Assembly: GCF_019049105.1 (NCBI RefSeq)
Contig: NZ_JAHQZR010000002.1
Span: forward strand, 124,001-188,000
DNA: 64,000 nucleotides
Direction: 5' to 3'
Source: Leucobacter chinensis
GTDB lineage: Bacteria > Actinomycetota > Actinomycetes > Actinomycetales > Microbacteriaceae
Below are positions 17,414 to 24,389 of the stretch, one piece after another (the stretch's first letter is position 1; each line of letters starts with the position of its first letter). The position numbers and the translations under genes are program-made. Below the pieces are notes generated by a model that was not told the DNA's origin, did no database searches, and saw nothing but the letters and a program-made list of their open reading frames with translations.

Positions 17414-18199
17414 TTAAGCATGACTTCCGATAAGCTCCGCACCCTCGGTGAGTGCATTATTCTGTTCCATCTTCTGCATAAAACGTTGGCCAGTTTTTGC
17501 CGATTTACCGCCTAACCATTCCCCAACCACTTTCCCTGTGGGACGAGTCCCATATTCAATGATGAAGTCAAGAATAAGAGTCTCAACTTCTGCGTCTGAG
17601 TGAGCTACTGGCTCCTCAACTGGGCGCAGAACAGCAACAGGAAAATGGTCTGCTACGTCGCTTGATTGCTCTTCGGGTATGGTCTCGCGATTTTGCGGAG
17701 CAGTATCCGATGCAATAACCGGCCTAGGCGTCGCAACGTTCTTCACTGCGGGTTGCTGCTTCTCCCTGATCGTGGCGAGCCTTTGTCTCTCTTTTTCATC
17801 GGGGATGAGTTTCATTACCAGATGGGTAATAACGAGCAGCGTTGCCGAGGGAACTGCACCAATGAGCGATGCTGCCCAAGGGGTTGTTAACGCCATGTCT
17901 GCGGTCTGCTGTGCATGGTTCGCATTCGCGAGAACCGATACAAGCGACAGCACAATGAAGGCGAGGTAAGCGAGCCACCTCCCGTCGATAGCTTTAAGCC
18001 TGAACTGGGCCGCCACGATCATTGAAGCGATCATGCCAACATCGACCACGACTGGGAACACTTCAGGGAATGGGAGCCCGTTCACACGTGCAACGTCGAT
18101 GAGCGTAGCGAAGGTGATCATCATGGCAGCAAGACCCACAATAAGCAGTGGCAGACCAAGCGTTAAAAGCGTCGCCCAAGTACGTACTGGTTTCTTCAT
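17414..18199 (-). CDS. DUF2637-type membrane protein with C-terminal winged-helix-like region
   Basis: The protein has 261 residues and four hydrophobic segments in the first 135 (for example LLTLGLPLLIVGLAAMMITF), with a basic stretch after the fourth. This is typical of DUF2637/Spd-like proteins found on actinobacterial plasmids and integrative elements and linked to plasmid spread in Streptomyces. After a Pro/Glu linker the C-terminus (about 200-261) reads like a small DNA-binding fold (GTRPTGKVVGEWLGGKSAKTGQRF). Its ATG overlaps the 45-residue peptide gene as ATGA. The combination of membrane and DNA-binding parts would suit tethering of element DNA. Confidence 0.7.
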   Translation of the reverse strand: MKKPVRTWATLLTLGLPLLIVGLAAMMITFATLIDVARVNGLPFPEVFPVVVDVGMIASMIVAAQFRLKAIDGRWLAYLAFIVLSLVSVLANANHAQQTADMALTTPWAASLIGAVPSATLLVITHLVMKLIPDEKERQRLATIREKQQPAVKNVATPRPVIASDTAPQNRETIPEEQSSDVADHFPVAVLRPVEEPVAHSDAEVETLILDFIIEYGTRPTGKVVGEWLGGKSAKTGQRFMQKMEQNNALTEGAELIGSHA

Positions 18200-18333
18200 T
18201 CTTCGCCCTCCTCTGTCGGCTCGTGCACCGGAAGGATTCCGGCAATCGTGACGGTGACTACGATCAGCGACAGCAGTAATGGAATGACAGCGAGAACAGT
18301 CATCTCTACTGGGTACAGTTCGAAGTCGTTCAT
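18196..18333 (-). CDS. 45-residue single-pass membrane peptide
   Basis: This short gene runs from ATG at 18333 to TGA at 18196. The peptide starts MNDFELYPVEM, has one hydrophobic helix (about residues 12-34) and an acidic tail ending EPTEEGEE. Its start overlaps the upstream stop as ATGA and its stop overlaps the DUF2637 start as ATGA, so it is locked in a translational chain. GGAGGGCGAAG near its end supplies the ribosome-binding site for the next gene. Function unknown; it may partner the DUF2637 membrane protein. Confidence 0.6.
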   Translation of the reverse strand: MNDFELYPVEMTVLAVIPLLLSLIVVTVTIAGILPVHEPTEEGEE

Positions 18334-19124
18334 GCTGCCTGCCCCTTGTTCAAGCTTCGTGATCCATCGGTTCGGGCGGCGATTTCTTTTTGGTAGTAAC
18401 GCAGCGCCCGGTAGTGCGTGGGTGAGTCTTCTGGTTTGAATTCTTCATCGAGCAGGAACTGCCCCATAAGACTGGTGTCTGCACGGTTTGGCCTTCCTCC
18501 CCATGTGATGTTCATCACTGCCGAGATCTGATCTTCTGTGAAACTTGGGCAGTATTTTGCTGCGGCTTGACGTTCGAAGTGCTCATACGAAAGGCGTTGT
18601 GGTGGGTTTACTGCGAGGAAGGCCACGAGCTCTCCAAGCTGGTCTTGCAGCATTTTCGGAGTGCGGGGCAAAAGCACTGCGAGGCACAGCTCAACGACCT
18701 CAGAAATATCAGTGAGCCCTGAATCGTATTCGGCTTGCGCATACGCTTCACTGTCCGGCAACAGTTCAGGAACTTCGAGTTGATTCCCACGCACACCGAA
18801 CTCTTTGGGAAGCCAAGAGCGGAAAGCACATCGGCCAAGGTAAGCAAACGGGTGCTCTGATTCTGCCACGTAGTCTGACACGAACCGACCAGTATCGATT
18901 TCTTCGAGGAGGTTCACGATGAGCATGTTCACCGCTTCCTCGGGTTCGAACGAATAGCCCCAACGCCTGGCGCGCTTGACGAGACCTTCGGCATGGTTCA
19001 CATGGAGCTGTTCCAAGAAGGCCACGAACTCCGGCGATGCACGGAACTCAGGTTGCGGCAACAGGGCGAATGCTTCTCTCTGTCTTGCGATAGTCCAAGT
19101 TTCTACCGTTTCAAGCATCATCAT
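18330..19124 (-). CDS. unknown 264-residue protein, weak sigma-like helical region
   Basis: The start is ambiguous among three consecutive ATG codons at 19124-19116 that overlap the ParB-like stop; the frame opens as far up as 19175. A helical stretch (GLVKRARRWGYSFEPEEAV followed by an L-I-V-N-L-L helix and HPFAYLGRCAFRSWL) resembles region 2 of ECF sigma factors in spacing of hydrophobic and basic residues, but the C-terminal half shows no clear region 4. It is coupled by ATGA to the small membrane peptide. It may be a DNA-binding or regulatory protein; the sigma resemblance is weak. Confidence 0.5.
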   Translation of the reverse strand: MMMLETVETWTIARQREAFALLPQPEFRASPEFVAFLEQLHVNHAEGLVKRARRWGYSFEPEEAVNMLIVNLLEEIDTGRFVSDYVAESEHPFAYLGRCAFRSWLPKEFGVRGNQLEVPELLPDSEAYAQAEYDSGLTDISEVVELCLAVLLPRTPKMLQDQLGELVAFLAVNPPQRLSYEHFERQAAAKYCPSFTEDQISAVMNITWGGRPNRADTSLMGQFLLDEEFKPEDSPTHYRALRYYQKEIAARTDGSRSLNKGQAA

Positions 19125-20121
19125 CACCAGCCAGAAGTCGCAGGCTCTCTTCCGCAAGCACCCTCGATACTTCACTCCCGAGCCTTTTCAGGCTTTCTCC
19201 GGGGTTACCTGGCGTGTGCTTCACTTCGATCACCATGAGCTGCATTAAGGCTTGTGTGAGTGCTTTACGGCTCGCACGAAGGTCTTCCAATGCGAGCTGC
19301 GACCCTGAAGCAGCCTCAGCAATCTCGCTCCCCCAGTCTCCCTGTAGCTTGATTGAGAGACCCGTTGTCTGCTCGACAAGAGCAGAGAGCCGTTTATCGA
19401 GAAACTGTTCCCGTGCTTCTTCCGGGCTCATCGAGGAAGCTTTAATTCTCGATTGAAGCGATAAAAGCTTCTGGTGAACGGGGTTTACCGCTGCGCCCGG
19501 ACGGTTGAGCTTTTTCAGACCGTTGAGCGCTGCTTCGCGGAGCTCTTCGTTTTCTGACTGAGCGGCTTCTTTGATGTCCTTGATTTTGTTGAGCGTGTCA
19601 ATCGACAACCCAACTGACTCTTTGGCCGCTTTTTCCTTTGAAACGGGGCGCTCCGAATCCTTATAGGAATTTCCTATAAGGTTCTGCTCTAAGCCGTTGG
19701 CCAGGCCAAGTTCTCGAGCACCCTCAGCCTTCCGAACCGTCGCTTTTCGTTCGTGCTCTGGTTCGTAGAATGACTGCCATGCATCGTGGAGTTCAAGCAT
19801 CGTGAATTCGAGGCGTAGCCGATTTGCTTCGACCTCGATCACTCGACGGTCTTGCTCGGTCACACCCTCAATAACGTTTGCTGAGACGTGGCTCCAGCCC
19901 GATCGTTTTGCGGCTTCAAGACGGTGGGCACCATCAGCGAGGCGGTAGTCCTGGTCAACCACGATGGGTTGTAGCTGGAGCTGCCCGCCAAGGTCTGCGA
20001 ACGATCGCATGATCGCCGTAACGTGATCCTCGTTCAGGTCACGAAGTCGATGCTCGACGATCACGCTGTCGATGGGCAGCAGCTGCCATCCCTGTTTGAT
20101 GTCTTGGCTGATGATACTCAT
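19111..20121 (-). CDS. ParB-like nuclease/partition domain protein
   Basis: In this 336-residue protein the N-terminal 110 residues form a ParB/Srx domain: a hydrophobic IDSVIVEHRLRDLNEDH strand-turn, LQPIVVDQDYRLADGAHR and then LEAAKRSGW. The GxHRLEAA box is the CTP-binding or catalytic signature of this fold. The central part may hold a helix-turn-helix (KEKAAKESVGLSIDTLNKIK) for site binding, and the C-terminus is a long helical dimerisation region. It lies just downstream of the replication initiator and the Cys-rich gene and overlaps by ATGA. The likely role is partition or regulation of the element. No ParA gene is in the window. Confidence 0.75.
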   Translation of the reverse strand: MSIISQDIKQGWQLLPIDSVIVEHRLRDLNEDHVTAIMRSFADLGGQLQLQPIVVDQDYRLADGAHRLEAAKRSGWSHVSANVIEGVTEQDRRVIEVEANRLRLEFTMLELHDAWQSFYEPEHERKATVRKAEGARELGLANGLEQNLIGNSYKDSERPVSKEKAAKESVGLSIDTLNKIKDIKEAAQSENEELREAALNGLKKLNRPGAAVNPVHQKLLSLQSRIKASSMSPEEAREQFLDKRLSALVEQTTGLSIKLQGDWGSEIAEAASGSQLALEDLRASRKALTQALMQLMVIEVKHTPGNPGESLKRLGSEVSRVLAEESLRLLAGDDDA

Positions 20122-20465
20122 GAGAACACTCCAATTCGGTCTAATTCTTTAGCGACCATTGCGGGCGTGTCCCCCCGAACCCACAAGGCTGCTGATGCTT
20201 CTTCGCTGTGCTCAACACAGGTGTGCTGATAGTTTTTGTTGGTGCGGCAAGTACATTGAAACGCTCGTGCCGCGTGCTCTGGGCAGTAGGCCCGAAGCTG
20301 GTTGAGTAAGACGAGCGCCCAGCCTTTGTCAACGAGCTTGACGAGGTCGGTGAGCTGTTCTTCCCAGGTGGTGTTGGTGTGCTGCGGGATGGTGTGCACT
20401 CGCTGTCTGCAACTGCGTACCTCGCACCGGTAGCCGATCATTTTCTTTTCGATGATGCGTCCCAT
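20118..20465 (-). CDS. small Cys/His-rich protein, unknown
   Basis: 115 residues with paired cysteines (YRCEVRSC near the start; YCPEH, FQCTC and HTCVEH in the second half), suggesting one or two zinc ribbons. The ATG directly follows the TAA of the replication initiator gene and its stop overlaps the ParB start as ATGA. An alternative ATG lies eight codons in. No recognised family; the rep-to-parB position suggests a replication or copy-control accessory factor. Confidence 0.55.
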   Translation of the reverse strand: MGRIIEKKMIGYRCEVRSCRQRVHTIPQHTNTTWEEQLTDLVKLVDKGWALVLLNQLRAYCPEHAARAFQCTCRTNKNYQHTCVEHSEEASAALWVRGDTPAMVAKELDRIGVFS

Positions 20466-21563
20466 TTAGACGTTCACCCCCGATGCGTCGTGCTTGTCTT
20501 GGAACCGTGCAAACGCTTTGTCGACGCTGCGTCTTGGCGTGTTGCAGTTTCCACGGACGCACCAGGCACGGTCATGTTCGGCCCAGCTGGTTGGCCCCCA
20601 GTCATGCCTGCCTGCTTCGCATTCTTCGCGCTGTCGCGCAGACTCCTGCACGGCAGAAATCGTTTGCGGTGCTGCTGTTTGGCGAGGCTGGTACGTTCCG
20701 GGGAGCTTCTGCCCCACGACCCATTTGTGCGGGTTCTTCGCAATCGATGAAGCGACGTAATCCGCTGGGCGAGATACAGGGCTCTTCGATTTGAGAAGCG
20801 TGTCACGAACCGCGGCCACGACATCGATCGTTTCGAGATCAACCCGGCCATTGAGCGCTGAAGCGATCACTTCAAAAGTGAGCCCGAGACCTGGCAGGAG
20901 CTGCTCCAGCTCGGCGTTGATCGCGTCCGATTCGGTGCTCGCGCGCTGGTTAGGTTGGTTGGTTTGGTTATTTAATAAACCATTACCTAACCTAACCTGG
21001 TTTTCTCTTCCTATTAAGGACTCTTGATTTTCAAGAGTGGCTCCGACCCAGTCTTGATTTTCACGACTGGCTCTGACCTGGGGTTTTCCGACCCAGTCTT
21101 GATTTTCAAGAGTGGCTTTTTGACCCACTCTTGATTTTCGAGAGTGGCTCTCACCAGTGATCATTTCGACGATTTCAGGGTGCTCGTCAGCGTCGATAAT
21201 TGCGTCTGCAACGTCGATAAAGGTGTCGGGTTGTGGGTCTTGGAGAACGAGCCTGAACCGCTTCTGTCCCTTACGCTGCCCATGTGTGTAACGGTCGCGT
21301 ATCTCGATCAAGAAGCCAGCTTCCATAAGCTTATGCTTCGCGGTGCGCCAGGCCGACTCACCGAGCCCGAGAACTGCCTGTGCTTCAGTTTGGGTAATGC
21401 GATGGTTCTGGTCATGCGAGAGCAAGTACAGAAGGATACTCAAGGGGTTTCCAGTAAGGCGTGCGTCTCGCACCCACCAATTACGGTGCGTGCCGAATTC
21501 CTGCTCAAAATGGAGCCTAGGCCGAATGATGGGCATCTCCATATTCATAGGTACAGCACCCAA
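20466..21563 (-). CDS. replication initiator-like protein with origin repeats inside its gene
   Basis: The 365-residue protein has a winged-helix N-terminus: ARLTGNPLSILLYLLSHDQN leads to RITQTEAQAVLGLGESAWR and a KLMEAGFL helix, followed by a wing (HGQRKGQKRFRLVL). The middle (about residues 138-210) is an irregular Gln/Asn-rich linker encoded by four DNA repeats and an AT-rich stretch. The C-terminus has a C-H-C-C cluster (CEAGRHDW, WCVRGNC), likely zinc binding. The order, DNA-binding domain then repeat-coded linker then C-terminal domain, is that of lambda O-type phage initiators, which bind iterons inside their own gene. The chosen start could also be an ATG five or eight codons later. 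Confidence 0.65.
   Translation of the reverse strand: MGAVPMNMEMPIIRPRLHFEQEFGTHRNWWVRDARLTGNPLSILLYLLSHDQNHRITQTEAQAVLGLGESAWRTAKHKLMEAGFLIEIRDRYTHGQRKGQKRFRLVLQDPQPDTFIDVADAIIDADEHPEIVEMITGESHSRKSRVGQKATLENQDWVGKPQVRASRENQDWVGATLENQESLIGRENQVRLGNGLLNNQTNQPNQRASTESDAINAELEQLLPGLGLTFEVIASALNGRVDLETIDVVAAVRDTLLKSKSPVSRPADYVASSIAKNPHKWVVGQKLPGTYQPRQTAAPQTISAVQESARQREECEAGRHDWGPTSWAEHDRAWCVRGNCNTPRRSVDKAFARFQDKHDASGVNV
20947..21149 (-). other. candidate replication origin: four iterons and an AT-rich stretch inside the initiator gene
   Basis: Four copies of a 21-base unit, tcttgattttcaagagtgg plus ct, lie at 21022-21042, 21052-21072, 21097-21117 and 21129-21149. Each has a short inverted repeat (cttga/tcaag) except where copy 2 is changed; copies 2, 3 and 4 are preceded by gacccag or gacccac. 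Beyond them (20947-21000) is an AT-rich block (ttatttaataaaccatta) flanked by ggttaggt/acctaacc. In the direction of the gene the order is iterons, then AT-rich. Spacings are 30, 45 and 32 bases, so copy 4 is read in another frame from the others. Confidence 0.6.
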
Positions 21564-21817
21564 TCGATAAACTTACCGCTCAATAAAGTCGCTAAGCCAA
21601 CGATCAGAAACAAGGCAGCGGGGCGGTACAAATTATCGGTCGATTTCTTTTCGGCCCAGGGCTTCTGATTAGAAATACTTCGCTGCAACCCAGCAGCTAA
21701 AAGGACAGCGCCTAGTGCTGAAGACAACAACCCAAAAATTGTCCAGCCCATCCTCCACCAGTCCCAAATCTCTCTGAATGTCGAAGACAGGTATTCAATG
21801 AATGATTGGTCGGTCAC
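21545..21817 (-). CDS. small membrane protein, unknown
   Basis: 90 residues with two hydrophobic segments (about 22-44 and 67-88) separated by a polar loop with KSTDNLYRP. The start is GTG at 21817, overlapping the stop of the preceding gene as GTGA. Its last codons overlap the start of the initiator gene by 19 bases. Function unknown; cotranscribed with another small membrane protein. Confidence 0.55.
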   Translation of the reverse strand: MTDQSFIEYLSSTFREIWDWWRMGWTIFGLLSSALGAVLLAAGLQRSISNQKPWAEKKSTDNLYRPAALFLIVGLATLLSGKFIDWVLYL

Positions 21818-22125
21818 AGTGCGCCACCTACTTCCACGTAGGTTAGAGCGAGGTCACGCAGCTGCACTGTGGCATACGCTGCAACAAACACGATCCCGAG
21901 CAGCGTAAAGAACACCGTTCCACCAGCAAGCTGCTTCGTGCCTAAAGGAGCAAGTGAAGCAACCTTGCCAGCTAGCGCTAAAGACGCCACTACGGCAATG
22001 ACAAGGAGCACAACCCCGAACTGTGTAGCAATACTCACTGCCGCTTCGACAATGGAGTGTGGGAGAATTGAGGCCTCGGGCGTAGCTACAACTGCGCGCG
22101 AGAATATGTCTATGGATTGAGACAT
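21814..22125 (-). CDS. small two-helix membrane protein, unknown
   Basis: The protein has 103 residues and hydrophobic helices at about 33-58 and 68-90 after an amphipathic N-terminus. The ATG at 22125 has GAAAGGATATTGA upstream, a good ribosome-binding site, and the gene leads the leftward cluster with rep and parB. The size and two-helix plan resemble small pilin-like or holin-like proteins, but no motif separates these. Confidence 0.55.
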   Translation of the reverse strand: MSQSIDIFSRAVVATPEASILPHSIVEAAVSIATQFGVVLLVIAVVASLALAGKVASLAPLGTKQLAGGTVFFTLLGIVFVAAYATVQLRDLALTYVEVGGAL

Positions 22126-22148
22126 TCAATATCCTTTCTTGGATAGGA

Positions 22149-22172
22149 CCCCTGGAGCTGCAACTCCAGGGG
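22149..22172. terminator. hairpin with U-tract on the plus strand
   Basis: cccctggag (22149-22157) pairs with ctccagggg (22164-22172), followed by TTTTTCTTTT on the plus strand. It separates the small HTH gene from the leftward operon and probably blocks read-through. Confidence 0.6.
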
Positions 22173-22184
22173 TTTTTCTTTTGT

Positions 22185-22376
22185 TCAGAGAGTTCCGGTG
22201 AGGGCTCGGTAGATCAATCCGAAGTCGTCGATGTGCATGCGAGTGTCCCCGTTGAAGCGCCTTCGAACCCATTGGAAGCTTTTCCCAATTTTCCGAGCAA
22301 CCCATGCGCAATCGCGCTCTTCTCGATCCAGTAGCTCCTGCAAGAACCGCCTGGCTTCATCGTTTGTAAGTGGCAT
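22185..22376 (-). CDS. small helix-turn-helix protein, possible element repressor
   Basis: 63 residues from the ATG at 22376 (a TTG two codons up also exists). The central part, CAWVARKIGKSFQWVRRRF followed by a NGDTRMHIDDFGLI stretch, has the spacing of a Cro/C1-type helix-turn-helix. No ribosome-binding site is clear, so the transcript may be leaderless. It diverges from the XRE gene at 22471 across a gap with two palindromes, the usual design of a switch between a repressor and its opponent. Confidence 0.55.
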   Translation of the reverse strand: MPLTNDEARRFLQELLDREERDCAWVARKIGKSFQWVRRRFNGDTRMHIDDFGLIYRALTGTL

Positions 22377-22397
22377 ACCCAAACACTAACACGATAA

Positions 22398-22411
22398 TCC
22401 CAATTTTGGGA
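22398..22411. promoter_or_regulatory. palindromic operator candidate between divergent HTH genes
   Basis: tcccaattttggga (22398-22411) is an inverted repeat about 20 bases from the start of the minus-strand HTH gene. A second one, tactc-ttatc-gagta, lies at 22445-22459 just before the ribosome-binding site of the plus-strand gene. They are likely binding sites of one or both regulators. Confidence 0.5.
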
Positions 22412-22470
22412 ATCTCGAAAAGGAGAGGTTTTAAACCCAATAGGTACTCTTATCGAGTATTGTTAGGACC

Positions 22471-22800
22471 ATGGGTGAGATTCAGAATTTTTCTACGCTT
22501 TACGATCACATGTCCGTGCGAGTAAACCATTTGCGTTTCATCAACTCGATGCTGCAGAAAGAACTTGCATTAAGAATGGGCCAAAGCACCTCCACTCTCA
22601 ACAACAAGATGAGAGGCAATGGCAAGTGGAGCATCGAGGACCTCTTTGCTCTATCAGAGATCTTTGCAGTCAGCGTCGATTACTTGGTGGGCAACGAGCC
22701 TCTCGAATCAGCTACTCCAATAACAGAAACGGCCCCCACTCCGAAGAGTGAGGGCCGTTCGCTCCCCCGGTTGGATTCGAACCAACAACCTGCCGGTTAA
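22471..22800 (+). CDS. XRE-family regulator whose reading frame runs into tRNA-Asn
   Basis: The 109-residue frame begins MGEIQNF with TTAGGA upstream. Residues 15-75 form an XRE helix-turn-helix: QKELALRMGQSTSTLNNKMRG, with the second helix and KWSIEDLFALSEIFAVSVDYLVG closing the domain. After residue 78 the frame crosses a hairpin and ends DSNQQPAG, which is simply the translated 3' half of the tRNA-Asn gene on the other strand. The natural C-terminus of the protein in the circular form of the element would differ, since the tRNA part belongs to the host. It likely controls excision or transfer. Confidence 0.65.
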   Translation: MGEIQNFSTLYDHMSVRVNHLRFINSMLQKELALRMGQSTSTLNNKMRGNGKWSIEDLFALSEIFAVSVDYLVGNEPLESATPITETAPTPKSEGRSLPRLDSNQQPAG

Positions 22801-22833
22801 CAGCCGGCTGCTCTGCCGTTGAGCTACAGGGGA
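22762..22833 (-). tRNA. tRNA-Asn (GTT), likely integration site of the element
   Basis: The reverse complement folds as a 72-nucleotide tRNA without encoded CCA: 7-bp acceptor stem (tcccctg / cgggggA), D-arm gctcaacggcagagc, anticodon loop with GTT and T-arm with gttcgaat. The 3' end lies at 22762, toward the mobile element, the normal orientation for integration into a tRNA 3' end. Confidence 0.93.
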
Positions 22834-23208
22834 ATGTGCCTTGGCAACGGGAATAACAATATCAACGATTTGCACCCGAGAGCAAATCGACACCGGTTCA
22901 GCCACGAACATTTGAGACGCCAAGCCGAGACGCGCCGCAGCACATGCTGGCCTGCCGGGAGACGGGCCATGCTCGCCCTAGCTAAACACTAAGCAGAACT
23001 CGAACACTAGCCCGACCACGAACACTAGCCCGAACGGGAACACGAAAGCCAGTCCGACCGCGAACGGGAACGCGAACATGGACACGAACGTGAACGACCA
23101 CTTGTATGAGCACAGGGCAGACAAGACAGACAAGCTTCGTCTAGAGACCAAGCTTGACAGAAGAACGACCGCCAAAGACGCCGATACCGCTTAAGAAAGG
23201 GAAAGATT
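22834..23208. other. non-coding spacer with degenerate direct repeats
   Basis: No gene is supported in these 375 bases between tRNA-Asn and tRNA-Gly. At about 22985-23095 a degenerate repeat of cgaacactagcccga and gaacgggaac units occurs. Hydrophobic frames over it on the minus strand are a by-product of the repeat. Confidence 0.5.
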
Positions 23209-23282
23209 TGGAGCGGGTGACGAGAATCGAACTCGCACAACCAGTTTGGAAGACTGGGGCTCTACCATTGAGCTACACCCGC
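23209..23282 (-). tRNA. tRNA-Gly (TCC)
   Basis: Reverse complement folds as a standard tRNA with CCA encoded (23209-23211). The acceptor stem is gcgggtg/cacccgc and the anticodon loop reads TCC between ccagt and actgg arms. Confidence 0.95.
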
Positions 23283-23479
23283 GGGCACCTCAAAATACTA
23301 CTGCATATTGGGCTCGCACAAAAATCAACACGCCAACCGGCCATGTGACCAAGCCCTGCGGCCCGGCACCCGGCGGCCCGCCAGCCACCCCAGTCGCCAG
23401 TAAACCGCCCCAAGCTGCCCCCAAACCGTCCTAGTCGCCCGCAAACTGCTCTAGTCGCCCCAAACCCGGCACGCCGCCC

Positions 23480-24325
23480 CTAGTCGCCCGCGATCTCGTC
23501 GTAGGCATTAGCACGCAGCGCCTCCGCCAGCTTGACCACGTACTCGTGCGAGGCATGCCTGAAGATCGTGTCGATGCTTCCGAGCCCCACGGCGCTACCG
23601 CCCTTGAGAATGAGCACGTCGTGAATGAGCGCCTCGAGCAGCCCGATATCGTGGCTGATGATGAGCATGGTCGGGTTCGTGCGCTCGCGGTACCACTGAA
23701 TGAGGTTGACGATTTTCGGCCGGTTGTTGGCATCGACTCCGAGCGTCGGCTCGTCGGCGATATACACGCTTGGCGAGTGGATCAGCGACTGCAAGACCGC
23801 GACGCGTTGGCGTTGGCCCTTTGAGAGCTCGTAGGGGTACTTTTGCAGGTAGGTGAGCGGCAGCGAGACGATGTCGAACATCTCAGCGATCTGTTCACCG
23901 AGCTGAGAGCGGTCAAAGCCTTTAATGCGCTCCTCAATGGGCAGGAAGATGATGTCGCCGACCGTGTATTCAGGCGGCAGTTTCGCGCCCGCGTCTTGCT
24001 GCAGGTAGCCGACGTGCGCCGTGAGGTTGCGCGTCGCCTTCTTCGAAAGCTTCGTGAGTGAGGTTCCGAGCACGCGCCCCTCACCCGAGATGCGCTGAAT
24101 GCGGTCGGTTTTGCTCACGACATCGGTGGCGCGCGCTGCGAGGTATTTCGCGAGGGTCGACTTGCCCGATCCGCTCTCGCCGAGGAGCGCGAGCGACGAA
24201 CCACGAGCAACTTCGACCGAGACACCCTCGACGGCCTGAAACGCTCTTCCGGGCCGCTCTTGATAGCCGAGCGAGAGGTCTGATGCGAACAGAGCCGGAT
24301 CGGCCTGCGTATCGATGTCTCTCAT
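23480..24325 (-). CDS. ABC transporter ATP-binding protein, oligopeptide type
   Basis: A 281-residue ATPase with Walker A GESGSGKST (about residues 49-57), Q-loop near GYLQQDAG, signature LSKGQRQR (standard LSGGQ changed at Gly3 to Lys) and Walker B SVYIADEPT, then the switch His in ISHDIG. The subgroup, with a long helical insert between Q-loop and signature, is DppF/OppF-like. A ribosome-binding site GGAAGAACGC precedes ATG 24325. It stands 64 bases after dnaG on the same strand and has no permease or binding-protein partner in the window, so it either works with distant subunits or is a remnant. Its last codons are repeated after the stop (GGGCGACTAG). Confidence 0.85.
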   Translation of the reverse strand: MRDIDTQADPALFASDLSLGYQERPGRAFQAVEGVSVEVARGSSLALLGESGSGKSTLAKYLAARATDVVSKTDRIQRISGEGRVLGTSLTKLSKKATRNLTAHVGYLQQDAGAKLPPEYTVGDIIFLPIEERIKGFDRSQLGEQIAEMFDIVSLPLTYLQKYPYELSKGQRQRVAVLQSLIHSPSVYIADEPTLGVDANNRPKIVNLIQWYRERTNPTMLIISHDIGLLEALIHDVLILKGGSAVGLGSIDTIFRHASHEYVVKLAEALRANAYDEIAGD

Positions 24326-24389
24326 GCGTTCTTCCTATCTGTCGACATGGCTCGGGGCATTCGTCCCGATACCAGCGTACCGGTCGCGG

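Noticed and set aside
21022-21149. CRISPR-like array
   Set aside because: Gaps of 9-24 bases are too short and uneven for spacers, the repeats lie inside a gene, and no cas genes are present.
22978-23175. Hydrophobic 65-residue frame on the minus strand
   Set aside because: The residues derive from the repeated gaacgg-type DNA; no ribosome-binding site and no homology pattern.
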